Shown here: one piece after another, positions 1 to 5,896 of the stretch
Layout: every line of letters starts with the position of its first letter
Position numbering within the stretch: the first letter of the stretch is position 1
Assembly: GCA_046734335.1 (NCBI GenBank)
Contig: JBKPRA010000109.1
Location: 1 to 10,302, forward strand
Source of the DNA: DATBLE01 sp046734335
GTDB taxonomy: Bacteria > Actinomycetota > Thermoleophilia > Gaiellales > Gaiellaceae
Length of the DNA: 10,302 bases
Direction of reading: 5' to 3'
Made by a program: the position numbers and the translations under genes
The notes under the pieces: generated by a model
Told to the model about the DNA's origin: nothing
What the model saw: the letters and a program-made list of their open reading frames with translations, nothing else
The model's database searches: none

Positions 1-350
1 GCCGTGGCCGGCGCTGGAGCAGCCTCGGGCTCTGGGCCCGACTCGGGCGGGCTCTCCGGCTCCGGGGCCGGCTCGGGCTCGGCGGCTGCGGGCTCGGCGC
101 CCTCGGGTGCGATCTCGGCGAGCTTGGTGCCGACGTCGACGGTCTCGCCCTCGTGGACGAGAATCTTCGCGACCACGCCCGTCCCCGGGCTCGGCACCTC
201 GGTGTCGACCTTGTCGGTCGAGATCTCGAGCAGCGGCTGGTCGGCCTCGATCGTCTCGCCCTCGGCCTTCAGCCACTTGACGATCGTCCCTTCGGAGACC
301 GAGACGCCCATCTGGGGCATGACGACTTCGATGATCGTGCCCGCCGCCAT
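1..350 (-). CDS. 2-oxoacid dehydrogenase complex E2 (dihydrolipoyl acyltransferase), N-terminal part
   Basis: This is the start of the acyltransferase core subunit of a 2-oxoacid dehydrogenase complex, cut off by the window edge after about 116 codons. Reading the minus strand from the ATG at 350 gives a complete lipoyl domain (about residues 5-82). The lipoyl-lysine motif is EISTDKVDTEVPSP, with the modified lysine at K47. A Pro/Ala/Glu-rich linker follows (about residues 84-116); such flexible linkers separate the lipoyl arm from the E1/E3-binding and catalytic domains, which lie outside the window. The lipoyl arm carries the acyl group from E1 to the E2 active site. The start codon overlaps the E1 beta stop by one base (TGATG), so it is probably translationally coupled and in the same operon. 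The acyl specificity (acetyl versus branched-chain) cannot be read from this part; the E1 genes hint at branched-chain. Confidence 0.93.
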   Translation of the reverse strand, partial: MAAGTIIEVVMPQMGVSVSEGTIVKWLKAEGETIEADQPLLEISTDKVDTEVPSPGTGVVAKILVHEGETVDVGTKLAEIAPEGAEPAAAEPEPAPEPESPPESGPEPEAAPAPAT

Positions 351-1324
351 CAGTAGGCGGCCAGCTCGCGCAGACCGGCGGCGACGGTATCGACCTGCGG
401 AATGAACGCCTTCTCGAGTGGCGGCGAGAACGGCACGGGCGAGTCGGGAGCTGCGATTCGCTTCACGGGTGCGTCGAGTGACTCGAACACCTCTTCGGCG
501 ATGGTGGCGGCGATCTCGGCCCCGAAGCCACCGGTGCGTGTGTCCTCATGCAGGACGAGCACCTTCGACGTCTTCTCGACGCTCGCAAGCACGGCCTTCT
601 TGTCCCACGGCATCACCGTGCGCAGGTCGATCACCTCGACCGAGACGTCCTCCTGCGCGAGCTCTTCGGCCGCCTCGTCTGCCGTGTGCACCATTGCACC
701 CCAGGTGATCACGCTGATGTCCTCGCCCTCGCGGTGGGTGCGTGCCTCCCCGAACGGGATCGTGTACCGCTCCTCGGGCACCTCCGCCTTCAGTCGCCGG
801 TAGAGGTGCTTGTGCTCGAAGTAGAGGACGGGGTTGGGATCCTCGATCGCGGTCGCCAGCAGGCCTTTCGCGTCCTCCGGGGTTGCAGGGCAGACGCACT
901 TCAGCCCGGCGATGTGCGCGAACGAGCTCTCGGGGTTCTGGGAGTGGAACGGCCCACCCGAGAAGCCGCCGCCGGACGGGAGCCGGACGACCATCGGTAC
1001 GGCCGTTCCGGCGCGGTAGAACTGCTTGGCCGCGACGGTGACGAGGTGGTCCCACGCGCACGAGACGAAGTCGGCGAACTGCATCTCGGCAACCGGCCGC
1101 ATCCCCATCAGCGCGGCGCCCGTGCAGCCCCCGACGATGGCGGTCTCGGAGAGCGGTGCGTCGATCACCCGCCACGCCCCGAATTCCTCCTGGAACCCGA
1201 GCGTGACCTTGAACGCGCCGCCGTAGACGCCGACGTCCTCGCCGATCACGAAGACGCGCTTGTCGCGGCGCATCTCCTGCCTGAGGCCGTCGGAGATCGC
1301 CTGGAGATAGGTCCGCTCAGCCAC
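350..1324 (-). CDS. 2-oxoacid dehydrogenase E1 component, beta subunit (branched-chain type)
   Basis: Encodes a 324-residue E1 beta subunit, the normal length for the family. With E1 alpha it forms the alpha2beta2 thiamine-diphosphate enzyme that decarboxylates a 2-oxoacid and reductively acylates the E2 lipoyl arm. Visible landmarks are VIGEDVGVYGGAF near residue 26, APLSETAIVG with the ThDP-activating glutamate E60, QFADF (82-86), the active-site histidine in PFHSQNPES (H127), and EVIDLRTVMPWD in the C-terminal transketolase domain. The last motif resembles branched-chain E1 beta more than pyruvate E1 beta, from memory of the human proteins. The start is a GTG at 1324 that shares one base with the E1 alpha stop (TAGTG). 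The open frame runs upstream to 1807, but there it is only an Arg-rich shadow of E1 alpha. Substrate is inferred; pyruvate or acetoin remain possible. Confidence 0.95.
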   Translation of the reverse strand: MAERTYLQAISDGLRQEMRRDKRVFVIGEDVGVYGGAFKVTLGFQEEFGAWRVIDAPLSETAIVGGCTGAALMGMRPVAEMQFADFVSCAWDHLVTVAAKQFYRAGTAVPMVVRLPSGGGFSGGPFHSQNPESSFAHIAGLKCVCPATPEDAKGLLATAIEDPNPVLYFEHKHLYRRLKAEVPEERYTIPFGEARTHREGEDISVITWGAMVHTADEAAEELAQEDVSVEVIDLRTVMPWDKKAVLASVEKTSKVLVLHEDTRTGGFGAEIAATIAEEVFESLDAPVKRIAAPDSPVPFSPPLEKAFIPQVDTVAAGLRELAAY

Positions 1325-2370
1325 TATTTGTGGTGGGGCGTGTCGAGGTCCTCGGGAGCGGCGTAGACGCCCTCTGCAACGGTTGCCGGGTCCGGCAGCG
1401 GCGACTCTTCGGCTCGCCTGATCGCCTCGTTCAGCAACTTCTTGATGTCGGCCGCGATCTCTTCCTCCTCGTGTTCCTGGAGGTCGGCGTACTCCTTCAG
1501 CCAGCCGCGGAACCGCTCGATCGGATCGTGCTTCGCCCACTCCTCGAACATGTCCTTGGGCACGTAGAAGGCGTCGTCGTGGACGGCGTGGCCCTCCATG
1601 CGGAGCGTCATGCACTCGATCAGTGTCGGCCCGCCGCCGGAGCGCGCCTTCTCGATTGCCCGCTTGGCCTCGCGGTACACGGCCAGCACGTCGGTGCCGT
1701 CGACGACGACGCCCTCGAATCCGTACGAGCGGGCGCGGTCGGCGATGTTCTGGGTGGCGAACCCGAGGTGCGTCGGGGTCGAGTACGCCCACTGGTTGTT
1801 GTCGCACACGAAGACCATCGGGAGGCGACGGACGCCGGCGAGGTTCATCGCCTCATGGGCATCGCCGCGTGCCGCGGAGCCTTCGCCGAACCAGCCGACC
1901 GCCACACGGCTCTCCTCCCGGATGCGGAAGGCCAGCGCCGCGCCCACGGCCACCGGCAGCATTGCCGGCAGGTGGCTGACCATTGCGATCAGGCCCAGGC
2001 GGGCGTCGGCCATGTGGACGTTGCCGTCCTTGCCCCGCGCGGGCCCGTCCTCCTTGCCCATGTAGTTGGCGATGATCCGCCAGGGCTCGACGCCGCGCGT
2101 GATGTGGACGCCCATGTCGCGGTGGAGCGGCGCGCCGACGTCGTCGGGGCCCATCGCCGTGGCGACGCCGACGGCGGCGCCTTCGTTCCCGCGGCCCGTG
2201 TAGAACGAGCCCGGGATCTTCCCCTGCTTGTAGAGGATATGGCCGCGCTCCTCGATCCCGCGCGTCAACAGCATGTTCCGGTAGACGGTGAGGAGATCCA
2301 CGCGGTCGAGACCGGTGTTCCGGACGTCGGCCTGCGCCGCGCCAGGATCCGCTTCGCGCGCGATCGTCAT
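1324..2370 (-). CDS. 2-oxoacid dehydrogenase E1 component, alpha subunit (branched-chain type)
   Basis: Encodes a 348-residue E1 alpha subunit that binds thiamine diphosphate together with E1 beta. The ThDP/Mg signature runs from GEGSAARGDAHEAMN (162-176) to CDNNQWAYSTPT (189-200). The usual GDG is GEG here, which is also the form in human BCKDHA, and NNxxAxST is likewise branched-chain-like. Other landmarks are GSFYTGRGNEG near residue 54, HRDMG (83-87), and the conserved MEGHAVHDD motif that corresponds to the phosphorylation-loop region of mammalian E1 alpha. It is the first gene of the E1 alpha-E1 beta-E2 operon. No Shine-Dalgarno is visible before the ATG at 2370. A TAGAGT hexamer sits 9 nt upstream on the minus strand, so the transcript probably has a leader of only a few bases. 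The assignment as E1 alpha is firm; the branched-chain substrate is inference. Confidence 0.95.
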   Translation of the reverse strand: MTIAREADPGAAQADVRNTGLDRVDLLTVYRNMLLTRGIEERGHILYKQGKIPGSFYTGRGNEGAAVGVATAMGPDDVGAPLHRDMGVHITRGVEPWRIIANYMGKEDGPARGKDGNVHMADARLGLIAMVSHLPAMLPVAVGAALAFRIREESRVAVGWFGEGSAARGDAHEAMNLAGVRRLPMVFVCDNNQWAYSTPTHLGFATQNIADRARSYGFEGVVVDGTDVLAVYREAKRAIEKARSGGGPTLIECMTLRMEGHAVHDDAFYVPKDMFEEWAKHDPIERFRGWLKEYADLQEHEEEEIAADIKKLLNEAIRRAEESPLPDPATVAEGVYAAPEDLDTPHHK

Positions 2371-2379
2371 GCGGCCGAA

Positions 2380-2385
2380 ACTCTA
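2380..2385 (-). promoter_or_regulatory. candidate -10 element of the 2-oxoacid dehydrogenase operon
   Basis: On the minus strand the hexamer TAGAGT fits the actinobacterial TANNNT -10 pattern. It ends 9 nt before the E1 alpha ATG, which places the transcript start within a few bases of the start codon. No convincing -35 is visible. Confidence 0.45.
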
Positions 2386-2420
2386 GCGAGTGGGGTGGCC
2401 CCCGGCGTAGCCGCCTGAAC

Positions 2421-2426
2421 TACCCT
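2421..2426 (+). promoter_or_regulatory. candidate -10 element for a leaderless zinc-ribbon gene
   Basis: TACCCT fits TANNNT and is followed by exactly 6 nt and then the GTG start codon at 2433. That is the spacing expected when transcription begins at the first base of the start codon. There is no ribosome-binding site between hexamer and start, and no clear -35. Confidence 0.5.
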
Positions 2427-2432
2427 GCTTAC

Positions 2433-2708
2433 GTGGGCAAGGCGGCGGACTGGCTGCGCGAGGAGCGGCGCAAGGTGCTCGGCGACTGGGTCGCGGTCTG
2501 CGTCCGCTGCGGCTTCGCCCAGCGGTACTTCGAGGAGTGGGAGGCGGAGCTGCCCGCTGCCTGCCCGCAGTGTTCCGCCGAGCTGCGCTCGCGCTGTCCG
2601 GCGTGCGGGGCCCGGTTCTCCTCCGCATTCGCGGTCGACTGCGAGGCCTGCGGGGGAGAGCTGCGGCCGTGCGAGCAGTTCGGGGTGCCGATCAGGCGCG
2701 AGCGGTGA
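2433..2708 (+). CDS. small zinc-ribbon protein with four CxxC pairs, function unknown
   Basis: A 91-residue protein that I do not recognise by name. It carries four CxxC knuckles: C23-C26, C44-C47 (CPQC), C55-C58 (CPAC) and C70-C73 (CEAC). This is enough for two four-cysteine zinc-binding sites, as in double zinc ribbons. A fifth region has a lone C80. The N-terminal 20 residues are charged with no signal peptide or membrane segment, so a cytoplasmic location is likely. Regularly spaced cysteine pairs in this frame, with the first pair in VCVRCG, argue that it is real and that the antisense frames here are shadows. The start is a GTG with a -10-like TACCCT six bases upstream and no Shine-Dalgarno, so probably leaderless. 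It is divergent from the E1 alpha gene and 57 bp upstream of the LAL regulator. A nucleic-acid-binding or protein-scaffold role is possible but unproven. Confidence 0.78.
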   Translation: MGKAADWLREERRKVLGDWVAVCVRCGFAQRYFEEWEAELPAACPQCSAELRSRCPACGARFSSAFAVDCEACGGELRPCEQFGVPIRRER

Positions 2709-2739
2709 CACCCGCGAGGCCGTTCTCGGACTGACCACG

Positions 2740-2745
2740 TAAGAT
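2740..2745 (+). promoter_or_regulatory. candidate -10 element for the LAL regulator
   Basis: TAAGAT is a good -10 match in otherwise GC-rich DNA, 20 nt before the ATG at 2766. A transcript starting about 7 nt downstream would keep the GGAGG ribosome-binding site at 2755-2759. No clear -35 is visible. Confidence 0.45.
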
Positions 2746-2765
2746 CAGGCGGCCGGAGGCGCATC

Positions 2766-5510
2766 ATGGCCGCAGCGAGAAGCGTTACGGGCGGGCCTGT
2801 CGGGCGAGCCCCTGAGCTCGTCGCAGTGGAGGACTTCCTCGGCCAGGACGGCACCTCGCGCGGGCTCGTGCTGACGGGCGAGCCCGGGATCGGGAAGTCG
2901 ACACTCTGGGTGGCCGCTATCGACGTCGCTCGCCGGCGCGGGATGCGCGTGGTGTCGACCCGGGCGAGCGGGGCTGAGGCGCGGCTGGCCTTCGCGGGAT
3001 TGATCGACATGCTCGACGAGGTTGACCTGCGCCGCCTCGAGTGCCTGCCCGGCCCCCAGCTGACCGCGCTGGAAGTGGCACTGCTCCGAGCCGAACCCGG
3101 CGATGCGCCGCCCGATCGCGGCGCGATCGCGTTCGGCTTTCGGAATGCGCTCCGCGCGCTCGCGTCCGAGGGCCCGTTGCTGGTCGCCGTCGACGACCTC
3201 CAGTGGCTGGACGCCCCCTCGGGCGACGCCCTCGCCTTCGCCGCGCGGCGCCTCGACGACAGCCCGGTGTCGTTCTTGCTCGCCAGGCGTCCCGGCCGCT
3301 CCGCTCCACTCGAGCGTGCGCTCGCGCCGCTGAAGCGGCTGGAGGTGGGGCCGCTCAGCCTCGGAGCGACCCGGTACATGCTCGCGGAGCGGCTGGAACT
3401 GAGCCTGCCGCGGCAGCTACTGCGTCGGATCGTCGACGCCACGCTCGGGAATCCGCTGTTCGCGCTCGAGCTGGGCCGGGGCCTCGCCGCCGGTGAGCTG
3501 CCGGCCATCGGCGAGGAGTTGCCGGTGCCGGACGCGGTCGAGCACCTGCTCGGAGAGCGCGTCGTTCGCCTTTCCGGCGACTCGCGACGCCTGCTGCTCG
3601 CCGTCGCCCTCGGCGGCGACCTGAGGGAAGGTCAGGCGGTGGCACTCGCCGACCTCGATGCCCTCGACGAGGCGGTTCAGGCGGGCATGCTGGTCGCCGA
3701 CGGCGATCGAGTACGCCCTGCGCATCCGCTCCTGGCGGCTGCAGCGGCCAAACACTCGGGAGCACGCGAACGGCGAGAGCTTCATCTGGCGCTCGCGGAC
3801 GTGGTCGAGGACGACGAGCTCCGTGCCCGCCATCTGGCGCTCGCCGCCCGTGCTCCGGACGAGGCACTCGCGAAGCTGGTCGCCGGTGCGGCCGCGGGAG
3901 CCGCTGCCAGGGGAGCCGTGCACGACGCTGCCGTCCTCGGCAAGCATGCGCTTCGGCTCACGCCGCCTGATGCGGCCGAGCGCTCCGAGCGTGTCCTCGC
4001 TCTCGCCCACTTCTTCGGCGTGGCGGCCGAGAAGCAGCAACTGACCGATCTGCTCACCACGGAGCTGGAGAACCTGCCGACCGGTTCGGCGCGAGCGCGT
4101 GCCTGTCTGCTCCTACCCGGGGGCGCGGTGCGTCGCAACGACGAGATCCGCGCGTTTCTGGAGCGGGCGCTGGCGGAAAGCGAGGGGCTGCCCGAGGAGC
4201 GGGGAGTGGTGTTGGCCAACATGGCGACCAACGAGGCCGTGATCCGAGTCGAGCGGATCCGCGACGCCGAGGCCTGGGCAGAAGAGGCGCTGGCTGCTGT
4301 CCCCGCCACAGGAGGGGAGATGCACCGCATCGCCCTCTACTCGCTGGCGTGGCCGCGAAGCCTCCGTGGTCGTCCGATCGACGACCTCCGAGCCCGCTTC
4401 GCCGCTCTGTCGAACTCGGCCTTGTACCTGCTCGGCACGCCCGACCGCATCGCGGGCCAGCAGTTGGTCTGGCGCGGCCGGCTGGACGAGGCGCGCGCGC
4501 TGCTCTCGACGATGCTGTCCACCGCTGACGATCGCGGCGAGCCGATGTCGTACGCCCTCGCCCGGCTCCATATATGCGAGCTGGAGCTGCGCGCCGGTGA
4601 CTGGGAGGCGGCGGAGCGTCTCCTGGACGAGTGGTCCGAGCCGTGGGAACGCAAGCTCCTGGCGTGGCCGATGTACGAGCGGTGCCGGGCGCTCCTGGCA
4701 GCGGGGCGCGGGCTGCCGGAAGAGGCCGAGCGGTGGGCGGCAGAGGCGATCGCCCGCGCCGAGGAGGCCGGCGTCGGCTGGGACCGGCTCGAAGCGTTGC
4801 GTGCGCGCGGGACGGCGGCGCTGCTAGACCATGATCCATTGCGAGCCGTCGAGGCTCTGGGCGAGGTCTGGGCGCATGCCGAGCGCGTAGGGATCGAGGA
4901 GCCGGGCGTCTTCCCGGTCGCGCCGGACCTGGTCGAGGCGTGGGTCGAGATGGGTGAACTCGACGAGGCGCAGAGCGTCACGAGTCGGTTGCGCGGCCTC
5001 TCGGCCCGGCCGGACCATCCTTGGGGGCTGGCAACCGCGAAGCGCTGCGCGGGGGTCGTCGGGCTCGCGACCGAGTACCGGGCCGAGGCGGCTCATGGCC
5101 TCGACCAGGCCGTTTTGGCATACGAGCGGCTGGGGCTCCGCTTCGACGCCGCCAGGACGCTGCTGGCACTCGGTCGGGCACAGCGCCGGCACCGGAAGTG
5201 GGGTGCAGCTCGCCGGTCGCTCGAGCTGGCCGAGGTCGCCTTCGCCGATCTCGGCTCGCCCGGCTGGGTGGACGAGGCGCGGTCGGAGCTCGACCGCGTC
5301 AGCGCGCGTCGGCCGCAGGCGAGCGGAGAGCTCACCCCCGCAGAGCGGCGGGTCGCAGAGCTGGCCGGTGACGGGCTCGCCAACAAGGAGATTGCCCGGG
5401 TGCTCTTCGTGTCCGTAAAGACGGTCGAAGGACACCTGTCGCACATATATGCGAAGCTCGGAGTGCGGTCGCGGGCTCAGCTCGCGCGGCACCTTTCCGG
5501 AGCTGCGTAG
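2766..5510 (+). CDS. LAL-type transcriptional regulator: N-terminal AAA/NTPase, C-terminal LuxR HTH
   Basis: A 914-residue regulator of the large ATP-binding LuxR (LAL/MalT-like) class, at the usual family length. The N-terminal NTPase has Walker A GEPGIGKST (38-46) and a Walker B-like LLVAVDDLQWLD with D143-D144. The middle (about 330-830) is a long alanine/leucine/glutamate-rich helical region of the kind that forms TPR-like ligand or partner-binding arrays. The C-terminus (856-914) is a LuxR/GerE helix-turn-helix beginning LTPAERRVAELA and containing NKEIARVLFVSVKTVEGHLS. In this family ATP binding and a ligand switch the protein to a DNA-binding oligomer; the ligand here is unknown. GGAGG at 2755-2759, 6 nt before the ATG, supports the start. 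It is followed 67 bp later by a DUF4242 gene in the same orientation, a possible target. A truncated relative lies at 7550-7894. Confidence 0.95.
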   Translation: MAAARSVTGGPVGRAPELVAVEDFLGQDGTSRGLVLTGEPGIGKSTLWVAAIDVARRRGMRVVSTRASGAEARLAFAGLIDMLDEVDLRRLECLPGPQLTALEVALLRAEPGDAPPDRGAIAFGFRNALRALASEGPLLVAVDDLQWLDAPSGDALAFAARRLDDSPVSFLLARRPGRSAPLERALAPLKRLEVGPLSLGATRYMLAERLELSLPRQLLRRIVDATLGNPLFALELGRGLAAGELPAIGEELPVPDAVEHLLGERVVRLSGDSRRLLLAVALGGDLREGQAVALADLDALDEAVQAGMLVADGDRVRPAHPLLAAAAAKHSGARERRELHLALADVVEDDELRARHLALAARAPDEALAKLVAGAAAGAAARGAVHDAAVLGKHALRLTPPDAAERSERVLALAHFFGVAAEKQQLTDLLTTELENLPTGSARARACLLLPGGAVRRNDEIRAFLERALAESEGLPEERGVVLANMATNEAVIRVERIRDAEAWAEEALAAVPATGGEMHRIALYSLAWPRSLRGRPIDDLRARFAALSNSALYLLGTPDRIAGQQLVWRGRLDEARALLSTMLSTADDRGEPMSYALARLHICELELRAGDWEAAERLLDEWSEPWERKLLAWPMYERCRALLAAGRGLPEEAERWAAEAIARAEEAGVGWDRLEALRARGTAALLDHDPLRAVEALGEVWAHAERVGIEEPGVFPVAPDLVEAWVEMGELDEAQSVTSRLRGLSARPDHPWGLATAKRCAGVVGLATEYRAEAAHGLDQAVLAYERLGLRFDAARTLLALGRAQRRHRKWGAARRSLELAEVAFADLGSPGWVDEARSELDRVSARRPQASGELTPAERRVAELAGDGLANKEIARVLFVSVKTVEGHLSHIYAKLGVRSRAQLARHLSGAA

Positions 5511-5565
5511 GGGCACGCGCGAAAGTTCGGGGGTTTCCCTCGTTTCGCTCTCGAGGTGCGGCGCC

Positions 5566-5571
5566 TACCGT
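5566..5571 (+). promoter_or_regulatory. candidate -10 element for a leaderless DUF4242 gene
   Basis: TACCGT fits TANNNT and is followed by exactly 6 nt and then the ATG at 5578, the same geometry as at 2421. No Shine-Dalgarno is present. It indicates a promoter just after the LAL regulator, so the DUF4242-peroxidase pair is probably a separate transcription unit. Confidence 0.5.
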
Positions 5572-5577
5572 TGGCGC

Positions 5578-5859
5578 ATGCCCGAATACCTCGTCGAGCT
5601 GTACCTGTCGCGTGAGGATTCCGCCGCGGTCGACAGCGGCTCGGCAAGGGCGCGGGCGGCTGCGGAGGAGCTGAGCGGCGAAGGCGAGGGGATCCGCTAT
5701 GTGCGGGCGATCTTCGCTCCCGAGGACGAGACGTGCTTTTTCCTCTACGAGGCCGATTCGGCAGGCGTCGCCCGCGAGGCGGCGAGGCGGGCCGGGTTGA
5801 GGTTTGTCCGGGTCACCGAAGTGTTGGGTGCACCGAGAGAGCAGGAAGCGTGCCTGTGA
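5578..5859 (+). CDS. DUF4242 family small protein (SCO4226-like)
   Basis: A 93-residue protein starting MPEYLVELYLSRED with the family-typical central block YVRAIFAPEDETCFFLYEA (41-59) and the closing helix AREAARRAGLRFVRVTEV. This matches DUF4242, small ferredoxin-fold proteins common in actinobacteria, one of which (Streptomyces SCO4226) is described as nickel-binding. This copy contains no histidine at all, so metal binding through histidines is impossible here; C53 and acidic residues are the only obvious ligands. No signal peptide is seen, so it is probably cytoplasmic. The frame is open upstream into the LAL gene, but the ATG at 5578 fits the family N-terminus and has a -10-like TACCGT six bases before it, suggesting a leaderless message. 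The peroxidase gene begins 37 bp downstream and is probably co-transcribed. Role unknown. Confidence 0.85.
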   Translation: MPEYLVELYLSREDSAAVDSGSARARAAAEELSGEGEGIRYVRAIFAPEDETCFFLYEADSAGVAREAARRAGLRFVRVTEVLGAPREQEACL

Positions 5860-5896
5860 GCCGCTGCAGCGCGGGACAGGCCGGGAAGGGGGAGGG

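Noticed and set aside
1325..1807. Upstream extension of the E1 beta frame, to a total of 485 codons
   Set aside because: The extra part is Arg/Gly-rich low-quality sequence antiparallel in style to a real protein and lies fully inside E1 alpha in another frame. The family N-terminus starts at the GTG at 1324.
1330..2418. Plus-strand open frame of 362 codons
   Set aside because: It is antisense to E1 alpha and has no domain signature; a GC-rich shadow.
2429..3508. Minus-strand open frame of 359 codons
   Set aside because: Its composition is Ser/Arg/Pro-rich with no recognisable motif. It is antisense to the zinc-ribbon gene and to the Walker A/B region of the LAL regulator, both of which show real motifs.
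4569..5455. Near-identical AT-rich strings TATATGCGA at about 4570 and 5446 inside the LAL gene
   Set aside because: They are two short matches within coding sequence encoding different residues in context (HICELE and HIYAKL). Nothing else links them, so chance is the simplest explanation.
5804..5896. Longer start for the peroxidase, overlapping the DUF4242 gene
   Set aside because: It would put about 31 unrelated residues before the Tat signal, whose twin arginines should be near the N-terminus. The ATG at 5897 has a purine-rich site before it.
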